Assembly (NCBI GenBank): GCA_947626275.1
Contig: CANQRL010000005.1
Location: 1 to 64,000 of the forward strand
Direction: 5' to 3'
DNA length: 64,000 nucleotides
From: an uncultured Bacilli bacterium
GTDB lineage: Bacteria; Bacillota_I; Bacilli_A; RF39; UBA660
Shown: piece after piece, positions 25,592 to 34,273 of the stretch
How positions within the stretch are numbered: the stretch's first letter is position 1
Layout of the letters: each line of letters starts with the position of its first letter
Position numbers and translations under genes: made by a program
Notes under the pieces: generated by a model
What the model saw: only the letters and a program-made list of their open reading frames with translations
Told to the model about the DNA's origin: nothing
The model's database searches: none

Positions 25592-26523
25592 ACACTTTTC
25601 CTCATTTCTAGTAATAATAAGATGAATAGAGGAAGAACAAATAGATAGTAAAGGTCCTCATATCCTTCCTCGCTATCTCCTTCTTCTATTTTCGTTAAAC
25701 GCTTAATTTGTTCTACTTTCTTTTTGAGATCCTTTGTATCGGTAAGATGGAAATACTCTATTTTCATTTCCTCAGAAATTGCTTTTAAATTCTTTTCTTC
25801 GTATTTGGAAATAGCGATATAGTCATCATATCCTTCCCCATAGTAAGGAAGATATTCTTCACCCTCACCGGAATATTTAGCTACTTTCATTTTCGCTCCC
25901 TTTTCTGTTCCATATCCAAAAACAGCTCCGTTATCGATATAAGACGCTAAAGAAGAGAAGGATTCCCTCTTTTCTTCATTAGTGATTTCTCCATCACTAA
26001 AGTAAAATAAAACTTGGATTCGATCTTTTTCTTTATTTGCGGATTCTAAAGATTTCTGAATGGCTTCTAGAGAAACACTGATATTAGATCCTCTTGCATA
26101 AGATCGATCGAGTACTTTTAAACTTTGCGTAGTATCAAAAATCATTTGAGCATCGCGAACATAGGGAATGAGAATCCGTGATTTATTATCAAACGTAACT
26201 AATGAAAATCTTGCTCCGTTTAGTTCATCGATGATATATTCTACATCTTCTTTGACGGAATCTAATCTTGTTTTAGCATCTCTTCCATCCAATGCATTCA
26301 TACTAATGGTTGTGTCAATCGCAAGAAGAACATCTAGGTTATTGGAAGTGGTAGGAATATCATCCGTTCGAATCTGGAATCGCAAGTTTATGAGAAATAA
26401 GAAAAGGATAAGAAGAGTTTCTATTATTGGCTTTTTTCTTCCTTTTTTCAACCATAAATAAAGAAGAATGAAAAGAGAAAAAGGAATGATTAACCAAAGA
26501 GAAATCATCGGATTTATTCTCAT
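25588..26523 (-). CDS. batB: Bat-type von Willebrand factor A membrane protein (BatB-like)
   Basis: 311 residues. Two N-terminal transmembrane helices (about 5-22 and 34-48), a VWA domain (about 62-255) and a C-terminal helix. The metal site reads 'AIDTTISM' (D-x-T-x-S, a slight variant of MIDAS D-x-S-x-S), with 'FYFSDGE' supplying the later Asp. It starts 4 bp inside the upstream gene. It is the second of two consecutive VWA genes, as in bat operons, and probably interacts with the other VWA protein and the TPR protein. Confidence 0.85.
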   Translation of the reverse strand: MRINPMISLWLIIPFSLFILLYLWLKKGRKKPIIETLLILFLFLINLRFQIRTDDIPTTSNNLDVLLAIDTTISMNALDGRDAKTRLDSVKEDVEYIIDELNGARFSLVTFDNKSRILIPYVRDAQMIFDTTQSLKVLDRSYARGSNISVSLEAIQKSLESANKEKDRIQVLFYFSDGEITNEEKRESFSSLASYIDNGAVFGYGTEKGAKMKVAKYSGEGEEYLPYYGEGYDDYIAISKYEEKNLKAISEEMKIEYFHLTDTKDLKKKVEQIKRLTKIEEGDSEEGYEDLYYLFVLPLFILLLLEMRKSV

Positions 26524-27536
26524 GCCATCACCTTCTTTCTTATAAGAATAAGAAGAAAAAGAGAGATGCTCAATATAAGAAAGGGAATGATAGGAATATC
26601 CTTTTTCACAATTTGTGGTTTTGTTTTTATCAAGGATTTACTCGTTTTCTCAATTTCTGAAACAATCTTTTCCGTTGAATCTTTTTCAGAACTATAGAGT
26701 TTTCCACCTGTTATGTTCATAGCAGATGCGAATCCTTCATGATCTTTCGAATTAATGTTCTTCGTTTCAATGCCATATACGATGACTTGATTTTTTTTGG
26801 CTAAAAGAGCAGCTTCCTCTAATGTTAAAAGGGGAGTACCAGCAAGGGAATTATCAGTTGAAAATAAAATGATTTTGGTACGGTCTTCTTCTAAGTTCGG
26901 GAAATGATACATGCAAGATGCAAGACCTTCACCGATAAGAGAACTTCCTCTCGACATATCTCCTTCTACTGTTCCACCTATTAAAAGGGCATTGTAGTCA
27001 TAATAATTGCCATAGTCGTCTTGATAATCATAGTCTCTTTTATTCGTCAAATCTAAGGCTATCTTTAACCGGTCTAGCATTGTTAAAACGTATTCGTAAT
27101 CGTCTGTTAGAGGTACTAAGGTACTAGTAGAAGAGTTAAAAGCAGCTATTCCAAATCGCTCTCCTTTTAGAGAAGAAACAGTATTCTTAATAGTATCTAC
27201 AATCTTATAATTTAATTCATTTACAGAGGCAGAAACATCCATACAGAGAATGATATCACGGTTGTATTGTTCTGGATTATTTTCAGTAATTTTCGTTGGC
27301 CTTGTTAGAAGGAAAAGCGCACTTCCTAGAGAAATAAGCGTGAAAAGTTTGATTAATCTTATCATCCATTGGTATTTTTTCCATTGCTTTTGAAAATAAG
27401 TAGTCTCTTTGATAAACTCAGTATTCGCAATTTTAATTCCTTGTTCATACTTTTCTTTTTTTCTTTTTGGAAGGAAGAAAGCTCCTAGAATGAGAAAGAT
27501 ACCGATGATGAGAATAATTGGATATTTTAATTCCAT
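26520..27536 (-). CDS. batA: Bat-type von Willebrand factor A membrane protein (BatA-like)
   Basis: 338 residues. N-terminal TM helix (about 5-24), a second near 60-82, a VWA domain (about 93-290) with MIDAS 'CMDVSASVNE' (D-x-S-x-S) and 'LFSTDNSLAGT', then a C-terminal TM helix and basic tail. VWA domains flanked by TM helices are the BatA/BatB arrangement. The ATG overlaps the upstream gene, and the downstream gene starts 4 bp before its stop, so it is tightly coupled in the operon. Confidence 0.85.
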   Translation of the reverse strand: MELKYPIILIIGIFLILGAFFLPKRKKEKYEQGIKIANTEFIKETTYFQKQWKKYQWMIRLIKLFTLISLGSALFLLTRPTKITENNPEQYNRDIILCMDVSASVNELNYKIVDTIKNTVSSLKGERFGIAAFNSSTSTLVPLTDDYEYVLTMLDRLKIALDLTNKRDYDYQDDYGNYYDYNALLIGGTVEGDMSRGSSLIGEGLASCMYHFPNLEEDRTKIILFSTDNSLAGTPLLTLEEAALLAKKNQVIVYGIETKNINSKDHEGFASAMNITGGKLYSSEKDSTEKIVSEIEKTSKSLIKTKPQIVKKDIPIIPFLILSISLFLLILIRKKVMA

Positions 27537-27979
27537 TTTTGGATTACCTCACTCGCTTTTTTGATTTCCTCTATGATATTTCCTTCCGACTTTTGCGCAA
27601 ATTCTGGCCGATAATATCCTTTTACTAATTCATAGAGAATTGGCATATTTAATTGTTTGATTTCCTCTAGTGAATAGTTTTGCACTTTGATATCCGTTAA
27701 TTCAAAGATGAAATGGCGAATACAAAGACTTAGTTCTTGATATCCTTTACGACTAGAGATTTGTTTGTTTTGTAAAAGAATGGTTAGCTGCTCTAACTTT
27801 CGTAAATATTTTTGTTTAATAGCATTTTGATCTTTGATTATAGGAGAAGAAATCTTTTTATTTTTTTTGGAAAGAGAAATAACTAAAAAGACAAGAATGA
27901 CAATAAGAAGAACGAAAAAGATGACTATCGGATAGATAGAATAGGAAAACATATCTCTTAATTTAACGGTTATTTGCAT
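27527..27979 (-). CDS. Small membrane protein of bat operon (DUF4381-like)
   Basis: 150 residues, with a transmembrane helix at about 14-36 followed by a soluble helical domain (60-150, 'LRKLEQLTILLQ', 'ELSLCIRHFIFELT'). Position between the DUF58 and VWA genes and overall layout fit DUF4381, a recurrent partner in moxR-DUF58-VWA operons. This is assigned by context and size, not motif. It overlaps both neighbours by 10-17 bp. Confidence 0.65.
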   Translation of the reverse strand: MQITVKLRDMFSYSIYPIVIFFVLLIVILVFLVISLSKKNKKISSPIIKDQNAIKQKYLRKLEQLTILLQNKQISSRKGYQELSLCIRHFIFELTDIKVQNYSLEEIKQLNMPILYELVKGYYRPEFAQKSEGNIIEEIKKASEVIQKWN

Positions 27980-28838
27980 ACTGCTGCCTTTCTAGTAATT
28001 CTATCATCTTGAAGGGAATTTCTTTGACACTATCCATCAAGATAACATTTCCTCCATACTTTTGAATTCTTTTTTGATGCTTCTCAAATAGGTTTTTTTT
28101 CATCACTTTTTCCATTTCCTCTAACTTCTTATCATTCGAAAAGAAATTAGGAATATAAGTATTTTCCCCAACGTCATAGGCGTTTTTCTCTTTGATAGAA
28201 GCATCTGAAATGGTAACGACTAATAAGTCATGAAGCGTACTAATCTCTTGAATCATTCTATCTTCTAATTTATCTAGTCCTTTTAAATCAGTAATGATAA
28301 AAACAATCATTCTTTTTTTGATATTTCGACATAGATAGTGAATCGCTTTCTCTAATCCCGTCTGATTGGTCATTCCTGCTTCTTTTTCATATTCTGTTAA
28401 ATATTGCTCTAAATGGTAGTAATCATATTGAAATGGTTTATAGTGTATTTGTTCTTGACAGTTGTAAATCATTCCAACGTAATCCCCGTTTTTCATAGCG
28501 AGATAGCCAATGGTACCCGCACTAAAAAGAGCAACCTCTTTCTTAGGCACTTTTTCCTTAGTATCCGCTTCCATTTTACTACCAGTATCCATCACTAATA
28601 GGATATTGTGCTTTTTTTCCGCAATAAATTGTTTTACTAGTAAACTCCCACTTCGTGAAGAAGCTTTCCAGTCAATATCTTTAACATCATCATTGATGGT
28701 ATATTCCCTTAGATTTTCAAAATTCATACTTTTTCCCTTATAGACGGATTTATAAGTTCCATCTAGGAGGTTATTTGTTTTTTTGTTAGAGGAAATGGTC
28801 AGATTAGCTTTAATCTGATTGACATATTTTAACTTCAT
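27963..28838 (-). CDS. DUF58 domain protein of moxR-bat operon
   Basis: 291 residues. The diagnostic DUF58 signature 'YTINDDVKDIDWKASSRSGSLLVKQF' is present around residues 46-71, including D-x-R/K-x-I-D-W and S-R. A VWA-like C-terminal fold begins at 'LLVMDTGSKM' (about residues 77-100). DUF58 proteins are typical direct partners of MoxR ATPases and sit beneath or next to the membrane. No TM helix is seen. It starts 4 bp inside the moxR stop. Confidence 0.88.
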   Translation of the reverse strand: MKLKYVNQIKANLTISSNKKTNNLLDGTYKSVYKGKSMNFENLREYTINDDVKDIDWKASSRSGSLLVKQFIAEKKHNILLVMDTGSKMEADTKEKVPKKEVALFSAGTIGYLAMKNGDYVGMIYNCQEQIHYKPFQYDYYHLEQYLTEYEKEAGMTNQTGLEKAIHYLCRNIKKRMIVFIITDLKGLDKLEDRMIQEISTLHDLLVVTISDASIKEKNAYDVGENTYIPNFFSNDKKLEEMEKVMKKNLFEKHQKRIQKYGGNVILMDSVKEIPFKMIELLERQQYANNR

Positions 28839-29830
28839 GGAGTGGGAATTGCTCCTACAATGGCATCGATAATTTGCTCGACAGAAACATTATCTGCTAG
28901 GGCAGAAAAATGAAGGGAAATACGGTGACGTAAAATGTTGTATCTTAGATATTTGATATCATCTGGCGTTACATGTGTTCGTCCGTTTATGAGAGCCATC
29001 GCTTTAGAACATTCCATAAAAGCAATCGTCGCTCTCGTACTAGCTCCTAAACTGATATAACTTGCTAACTCTTTTCCAATAAATTGTTCTGGATATCTTG
29101 TCGCATAAACGATATTAGCAATATACTTTTTAATAGAATCATCAATGTATACTTTTTTCGTCAATTCTTGTAAGAAAGTGATATCTTCTACTTGGAGAAT
29201 AGAATCTGTTTTCGAAAAAATATCATTCTCGATTCTCTTTAGAATTTCCATCTCTTCTTCTACGGTTGGATAATCCACTTTTTCTTTCATTAAAAAGCGG
29301 TCTAACTGAGCTTCTGCTAAAACGTAAGTTCCTTCTTGTTCGATGGGGTTTTGAGTGGCAATGACGATGAAAACTTCAGGAAGTTTGAAATTTTCTCCTC
29401 CGATAGTAATCTGTCTTTCTTGCATAGCCTCTAACATGGCACTTTGTGTTTTCGCACTAGAACGGTTAATCTCATCTAACAATAAAAAGTTAGCGTATAC
29501 AGGCCCAATTTTCGTTTCAAAGGTATTATTACTATAGTTAAATATTTGGGTACCAATAATATCACTAGGTAATAAATCTGGCGTACACTGAATTCTTGAA
29601 AAAGTTCCTGCTAAAGCATCGGTCATGACTTTTGCTGCGGTTGTCTTGGCTAGGCCGGGAACGGATTCTAGTAAAATATGTCCATTAGCCATGAGACAAG
29701 TAAGAAGAGAAATTCCAAGTCTTTGTTGACCAACGATTCTTTCTCCATAATAGTTCCGTAAACGATTGACAATGTCTACTGCCCGTTGAAGTTCCTTTGG
29801 TTGAATATTTTGCTTTTCTTCTTGATTCAT
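28835..29830 (-). CDS. moxR: MoxR-family AAA+ ATPase
   Basis: 331 residues, first gene of the operon, RBS AGAGGT. Walker A 'SVPGLAKTT', Walker B 'LLLDEINR', sensor-1 'VIATQNPIEQEGTY' (MoxR hallmark), arginine-finger/sensor-2 region 'GASTRATIAF' and 'HRISLHF'. MoxR ATPases remodel or load VWA-containing partners, here DUF58, BatA and BatB. Five genes follow with 4-17 bp overlaps, so this is one co-regulated unit. Confidence 0.92.
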   Translation of the reverse strand: MNQEEKQNIQPKELQRAVDIVNRLRNYYGERIVGQQRLGISLLTCLMANGHILLESVPGLAKTTAAKVMTDALAGTFSRIQCTPDLLPSDIIGTQIFNYSNNTFETKIGPVYANFLLLDEINRSSAKTQSAMLEAMQERQITIGGENFKLPEVFIVIATQNPIEQEGTYVLAEAQLDRFLMKEKVDYPTVEEEMEILKRIENDIFSKTDSILQVEDITFLQELTKKVYIDDSIKKYIANIVYATRYPEQFIGKELASYISLGASTRATIAFMECSKAMALINGRTHVTPDDIKYLRYNILRHRISLHFSALADNVSVEQIIDAIVGAIPTP

Positions 29831-29894
29831 ACATACCTCTCTATTCTTATCATCTTTATTATATCGAAATTTTATTAAAAGAACAATGAATGTG

Positions 29895-29900
29895 GTATAA
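29895..29900 (+). promoter_or_regulatory. -10 box of phosphodiesterase gene
   Basis: TATAAT 26 bp before the ATG at 29926. An upstream in-frame ATG at 29890 overlaps this box and is therefore not the start. Confidence 0.65.
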
Positions 29901-29925
29901 TAAAGTTACTTTGATAGGAGGAAAT

Positions 29926-30444
29926 ATGAAATTATTAATTGCATCCGATATTCATGGTTCTGGCTACTATATGGAAAAGTTAGAACAAGCCATTCTAAGA
30001 GAAAATCCTGATAAAATTGTTCTGCTAGGAGATTTTCTCTATCAAGGTCCACGAAATCCTTTTTCAGAACAGTATAATCCCATGAAAGTGGTAGAAATTT
30101 TAAAAAAATATCGAGATAAAATTATAGCTGTAAGGGGAAATTGTGATTCAGAAGTAGATGAAAAAGTATTAGAATTTCCTATTATGGAGGATTATCAAGT
30201 ATTGGAAGTGGATGGTCATAAATTCTATTTCACACATGGGCATGTCCTAGAAAAAGTTCCTTATCAGGATGGAATCTTGATTCATGGGCATACGCATGTT
30301 TATCATTTGGGAAAAGATTATATCAATCCTGGGTCTATTTCTCTTCCTAAAGTCCATGAAGAACATACTTATCTTATCTATCAAAACCATGTTTTTACCC
30401 TTTATGATGACGATGGAAATAAATTAGAAGAAATAAGTCTATAA
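29926..30444 (+). CDS. YfcE/MJ0936-type metallophosphoesterase
   Basis: 172 residues, start after GGAGGAAAT. All calcineurin-like metal motifs are present in order: 'SDIHG', 'LLGDFLYQGP', 'VRGNCD', 'FTHGH' and 'IHGHTHVY'. These small proteins hydrolyse simple phosphodiesters in vitro and the physiological substrate is often unknown. It is divergent from the moxR-bat operon with a short shared intergenic region, so a functional link is possible but unproven. Confidence 0.9.
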   Translation: MKLLIASDIHGSGYYMEKLEQAILRENPDKIVLLGDFLYQGPRNPFSEQYNPMKVVEILKKYRDKIIAVRGNCDSEVDEKVLEFPIMEDYQVLEVDGHKFYFTHGHVLEKVPYQDGILIHGHTHVYHLGKDYINPGSISLPKVHEEHTYLIYQNHVFTLYDDDGNKLEEISL

Positions 30445-30519
30445 AAATTTTCCCCTTTATTTGACTTTTTTCGTATTTTATGGCATCATAGATACCACGA
30501 AAAAAGGGGGAGTTTTTTT

Positions 30520-31416
30520 ATGCAGTACAAAATTCATTTAAATATGCGTAAAATCTCAAAACTGGAAAATCCATTTAAAATGCATCGAGAAAATGTTTTA
30601 ACCTATGTGGATATGGATCCTGAGCTACTGAAAGAAAAAGATTCTTGGTATTATATTGATGGACGGGTAATGTTTTTTAAGCCAAGAGACGATGTAAGAG
30701 TTGCGGGAGAATGTATTTCTCAGGCCTATGCGGAAGCTTTAGGAGAAAAGGCAGCGAAATATTCGGTTGTGAAATTAAACGAAAGATTAGGCCTTATTAG
30801 CGAAAATTTTCAAGATTGTGGTCGATATCAATACTATGATTTTTGCCAGCTTTACCAGTTGTTTTCATCTTTCCCTAGACGTTATAACTGCTTTACCTTG
30901 AAAGAATTATTAAAAACGGTAGAGTATTATGAACCAGAGGGGGGACTCGATTTACAGCAGGCATTGATTAATCGCTTTATTTTTGATTGGTTTACGCATC
31001 AATTAGATAGTAATCCAAGAAATACCAATTTAAGAAGACATAAAAAGACTAGAAAACTAGAGCTAGATCATGTGTTTGACAAGGAACAATCGTTTGGCGT
31101 GAATTCCGCTGGAATGTTTGATGAGGAAATGTTAGAGATGTGGATTCCGTCTATTCCTTATGATGAAATTGATTTTAAAGAACATCCTTATCAAGTGGAT
31201 GGGTTAGATGCGAATGTCTTCGCACTTCTCATTGATTATCCTGATATGACAGCTAAAGCCTTAGAACATGTCTTTTCTATCTCGTACAAAGAAATTTTAG
31301 ATTCTTTTGTAAGCGGAGAAAATTCTTTCAGTTTACCAGAAGGAACTCTAGCCTATCTAAAAGGAATTGGCGAGAAAAAGGAGCACGAAAAAGAAAAATT
31401 ATATCAACTAGTATAG
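30520..31416 (+). CDS. HipA-fold kinase-like protein, paralogue 1
   Basis: 298 residues. It follows the HipA/CtkA-like order of atypical kinases: 'VMFFKPRDD' with a candidate ATP Lys (about K54), 'GECIS' Glu, 'DWFTHQLDSNPRN' as the catalytic D-x-x-x-x-N loop (D163, N168), and 'LELDHVFDKEQSF' as the metal-binding Asp region. There is no DNA-binding HipB gene nearby and no N-terminal HipA domain, so it is not a classic persistence toxin. Weak similarity only, but the same pattern occurs in the adjacent paralogue. The two genes lie 13 bp apart and are probably one transcript. Substrate unknown. Confidence 0.7.
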   Translation: MQYKIHLNMRKISKLENPFKMHRENVLTYVDMDPELLKEKDSWYYIDGRVMFFKPRDDVRVAGECISQAYAEALGEKAAKYSVVKLNERLGLISENFQDCGRYQYYDFCQLYQLFSSFPRRYNCFTLKELLKTVEYYEPEGGLDLQQALINRFIFDWFTHQLDSNPRNTNLRRHKKTRKLELDHVFDKEQSFGVNSAGMFDEEMLEMWIPSIPYDEIDFKEHPYQVDGLDANVFALLIDYPDMTAKALEHVFSISYKEILDSFVSGENSFSLPEGTLAYLKGIGEKKEHEKEKLYQLV

Positions 31417-31429
31417 AAGAGGTGAAAGA

Positions 31430-32335
31430 ATGACATTTAAATTACAGGTCATGAAAGATAACATTCAAATCGTCGAAAGGGCGAAGAAAATGGACAAGCG
31501 AGATGTTTTAAGAAATGTCCAAATTGAACCGGAACATTTAAAAGAAAAAAATAACTGGTATCGTATTTTAAATACCGTTCAATATTTTAAAAAAAGAGAT
31601 GATTGCCGAGTAATCGGGGAACTTTTATCCTGCGCTATTGCCAATCAATTCTCATTAGAAACAGCTAGTTATGAGATTGCTTTTCTAAAAGGAAGATTAA
31701 CGCTTCCTGCGTTAGGATTATTATCTCCCAATGTTCAAAGTAAAGAGTTTACTTATTACGATGTAACGACACTGCATCGATTATTTCCAGAACTTCCTAG
31801 AAAATATAGTGAATATAGCTTAAAAGAACTTTTAGATTCTTTTCGCTATAATCAAGTTCCTGGATGTGAACAACTTATTAAAGATATTATTACCGTCTAT
31901 GTCCTAGATTGGTTTACTCATCAGTTAGATAGAAATCCCAAAAACTTGCTTTTTAAAAGGGATCAACAGCAGGTAATCAGCCTTTCTCCATTAATCGATA
32001 GTGAAAGTTCTTTTGCTGTCAATCATGAAGGAAATTTTGATGAAGAATATAACCCAATATGGGTTCCAGCCATCCCTTATGACGATTTAGACTTTCGAGA
32101 TAATCCGTATCAAATAGAGGATTTGGATGCCAATATTGTGTCTCTTATTATGGACTATCCAGAAATTGTTATTCCTGTCTTGAAGCAGTTATCTGATACC
32201 AATTTTGATGCTTTAATTACGGAATATCAAAAGACGATGAATAGTAAAGTTTATATTGAAAAGGAAGGAATCGATTTCTTAAAACAATTTGTTTACCGAA
32301 AACAAGAGACGAGCCAACGGATGTTGCAATTTTAA
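31430..32335 (+). CDS. HipA-fold kinase-like protein, paralogue 2
   Basis: 301 residues, clearly related to the preceding gene along the whole length: 'LKEKNNWYRI', 'YFKKRDDCRVIGE', 'LFPELPRKYSEYSLKELL', 'DWFTHQLDRNPKN', 'IDSESSFAVN', 'WVPAIPYDDLDF', 'YQIEDLDANI'. Conserved Lys, Glu, catalytic Asp and Asn are kept, and the late Asp is in 'PLIDSESSF'. RBS GAAGAGGTG. Tandem duplication of such a kinase-like gene suggests a two-subunit or two-substrate role, but no known family function is assigned. Confidence 0.7.
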   Translation: MTFKLQVMKDNIQIVERAKKMDKRDVLRNVQIEPEHLKEKNNWYRILNTVQYFKKRDDCRVIGELLSCAIANQFSLETASYEIAFLKGRLTLPALGLLSPNVQSKEFTYYDVTTLHRLFPELPRKYSEYSLKELLDSFRYNQVPGCEQLIKDIITVYVLDWFTHQLDRNPKNLLFKRDQQQVISLSPLIDSESSFAVNHEGNFDEEYNPIWVPAIPYDDLDFRDNPYQIEDLDANIVSLIMDYPEIVIPVLKQLSDTNFDALITEYQKTMNSKVYIEKEGIDFLKQFVYRKQETSQRMLQF

Positions 32336-32362
32336 AAATCTTAATGTTATTAAGATTTTTTT
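32334..32362 (+). terminator. Terminator of the HipA-like gene pair
   Basis: Stem AAAAATCTTAA/TTAAGATTTTT with a TGTTA loop, followed by further T's. Confidence 0.85.
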
Positions 32363-32376
32363 ATTGGAAAGTATGC

Positions 32377-32382
32377 TATAAT
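32377..32382 (+). promoter_or_regulatory. -10 box overlapping a false upstream ATG
   Basis: TATAAT at 32377-32382 overlaps an ATG at 32381, showing that translation of the next gene must begin further downstream, at 32420. Confidence 0.55.
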
Positions 32383-32419
32383 GAAGATACTTAAGAGAAT
32401 AGTTAGTAAGGAAGTTTTT

Positions 32420-33058
32420 ATGGTTTTAGTAATTATTGGTCTTGTAGTTTTGTTTGTTTTAGCTATTTTAATTTGGACAGGGAGTGTTTCCTTTACCCAA
32501 TTTTTATTAGTTGCTTTTTTGTTCTTATTAGTGGGAGCAATCATACAGATTGTACAGGACTGTCGACAATTTGGTATTCGCAAAGTTTTCCGACTTTCTC
32601 CTAAAGAAGCGAAGGAAGCTAATAGAATAGATATTTTGAAAAAAAGTTTAGAATCCCAAAAGGATAGTGTTGTTTTAGAAACAACCAAGTTTCCCAATAC
32701 CTTGTTTGTTTTGAATGAAACGGGTATCTATTTCCTCTATTTATATCCTGTTGAGGGAGTGGTTAGAGTTTGCCCTAACAACTGGTATTTAAAACAAAAG
32801 AATGGTGAAATTCAAACGATTAATGGTTTTCAAGAGATAAAACAAATAGAAGAAATTGTAAAACAAAAAATTACTATTCCTGTGCAAGGACTTCTAGTTT
32901 CTAATTTTCACACAGTATTTGATAAAATCAGTGGGGAGTATCCCGTTTTAAATGATGCGAGTATTCCTTTCTATATTCGCAGAACGGATTTAGATAAAAT
33001 GTTGGGACCTGAAGAAATTACTTCTTTTGCCCAAATAATAAAAGAGAATTGGTGTTAA
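32420..33058 (+). CDS. Membrane protein with two TM helices and soluble C-domain (NERD-like, uncertain)
   Basis: 212 residues. ATG at 32420 has AAGGA 8 bases upstream. Two hydrophobic helices occupy about residues 2-20 and 26-46. A cytoplasmic domain follows: 'SQKDSVVLETTKFPNTLFVLNETGIYFLYL' and 'NWYLKQKNGEIQTINGF...IPVQGLLVSN'. This order of strands and the 'GIYFLYL' strand are reminiscent of NERD-type nuclease-related domains, but the catalytic motif is not clear. Monocistronic between terminators. Confidence 0.65.
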   Translation: MVLVIIGLVVLFVLAILIWTGSVSFTQFLLVAFLFLLVGAIIQIVQDCRQFGIRKVFRLSPKEAKEANRIDILKKSLESQKDSVVLETTKFPNTLFVLNETGIYFLYLYPVEGVVRVCPNNWYLKQKNGEIQTINGFQEIKQIEEIVKQKITIPVQGLLVSNFHTVFDKISGEYPVLNDASIPFYIRRTDLDKMLGPEEITSFAQIIKENWC

Positions 33059-33081
33059 TGTTCTATTTTTCAACAAGAACC

Positions 33082-33113
33082 AAAAAGAGAACTATTCAAC
33101 AGTTCTCTTTTTT
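33082..33113. terminator. Bidirectional terminator
   Basis: Stem AAAAGAGAACT/AGTTCTCTTTT with T run on the plus side and A run giving T's on the minus strand. It lies between convergent genes. Confidence 0.82.
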
Positions 33114-33559
33114 AAGCGATTTTCTAATTTTCGAAGACTTCTTCTTTGTCCAGATAAGATGATTTCTTTCGCCTCTTCTAATGGAACCCATCGATAGGAA
33201 TCCATTTCTGGAAATTCTTGAAAATTGCCACTTCCTTTTGGAAATTCCTTTTGAAAAGTATTACTAAAACAATTTTCAGGATTAATTTCTGTCTCCGCAC
33301 AAAAGAAGGTGACTAGCTTTCTACTTTTTTGTTTTTCTGTGTGGAGATATTCAAGGTTTTGAAAAGTAACCTTTTGTCCACATTCTTCTTCAAATTCTCT
33401 AATAGCGGCATTTTCCGCTTTTTCGCCTTTTTTTAACTCTCCCTTTAGAATGGACCACTTATTGGTTCCTTGCCAATAAGGACCACCCATATGAGCTAAA
33501 AAGATAAAGATTTCGTTTTTTTCTATTTTATACGCAACAATACCCGCACTTCTTTTCAT
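33092..33559 (-). CDS. NUDIX hydrolase
   Basis: 155 residues. A complete Nudix box, G-x5-E-x7-R-E-U-x-E-E-x-G-U, reads 'GELKKGEKAENAAIREFEEE' followed by CG. Upstream 'SAGIVAYKI' and 'GPYWQGTNKWSILKG' are like bacterial diadenosine polyphosphate or RNA-cap NUDIX proteins (the W-x-x-L/P-K-G motif). It hydrolyses a nucleoside-diphosphate-linked substrate, identity unknown. Monocistronic. Confidence 0.9.
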   Translation of the reverse strand: MKRSAGIVAYKIEKNEIFIFLAHMGGPYWQGTNKWSILKGELKKGEKAENAAIREFEEECGQKVTFQNLEYLHTEKQKSRKLVTFFCAETEINPENCFSNTFQKEFPKGSGNFQEFPEMDSYRWVPLEEAKEIILSGQRRSLRKLENRLKKRTVE

Positions 33560-33711
33560 AACTCACGTCCTTATTATCAATATAATGAGAAAATGAAAAA
33601 AAGTAAAGAGATTTTTTTCTTTTGATAGAGAATACAGTTATTGAAAAGTTTTAGATGACTTGGTAGAGGAGAATTTGCTATAATAAGAATATATGGAAAG
33701 AAGGTAATAGT

Positions 33712-34239
33712 ATTCGAATTCACGGGTATAAAGCATTTTATGAGGACATGACAAATCGTGCGGGAATGTATTTTGAAGCGGGAAAAACCTATTTTTGTCC
33801 AGGTAAGATCTCTTTTGGACCGAATGGTAATGGTTATCATTTTGCAGCACGGTTAGAAGATACCTTACGATACTATCCCACTATTTCTCTTCAAGAAGCT
33901 TTACCATCTATTAAAATAGCGGAAGTGATAGGATTTGGAGAAATAGTAGAGGGAAGCGATGAATATAATGGATATTATGATCTATATGCTTCCTCTTATC
34001 TATCGGTTCTCCATGTTTTATCGAGAGAAGAAATTCTTGCTTACGCGGCTTCTTTAAGAGATATCCGACTTGTACGGTTTCTTTCTACTTTTCAATTAGA
34101 GAAGGAAGAAATTCCTATTTTTCAGGGAAAATCCTTGGAAGCAGATTTGGCAATCGATTATTATCAGCGAGGAGAAGAGGACACCTATGAGAAGTTTTAT
34201 CAAGGCAAAAAAGTATATCAGATTGGTCGTAAGGGTTAG
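33712..34239 (+). CDS. DUF7666-like protein, probable non-canonical ATT start
   Basis: 175 residues if it begins at the ATT at 33712, or 163 from the first ATG at 33748. The extra 12 residues read 'IRIHGYKAFYED', which continue the family pattern 'GYKAF..DMT.R...Y..GKTY' seen in DUF7666-type proteins, and AAAGAAGG ends 7 bases before the ATT. The ATG has no ribosome-binding site. The -10 box TATAAT (33679-33684) puts the transcript start near 33691. Middle part 'GYHFAARLEDTLRYYP' and 'IAEVIGFGEIVEG' match the rest of the family. Function unknown. Confidence 0.7.
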   Translation: MRIHGYKAFYEDMTNRAGMYFEAGKTYFCPGKISFGPNGNGYHFAARLEDTLRYYPTISLQEALPSIKIAEVIGFGEIVEGSDEYNGYYDLYASSYLSVLHVLSREEILAYAASLRDIRLVRFLSTFQLEKEEIPIFQGKSLEADLAIDYYQRGEEDTYEKFYQGKKVYQIGRKG

Positions 34240-34273
34240 AAAATAGTTATTATAAAGAATACTAGGAGGAATT

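Noticed and set aside
29890-29925. ATG at 29890 for the phosphodiesterase
   Set aside because: It overlaps the -10 box. The ATG at 29926 has GGAGGAAAT.
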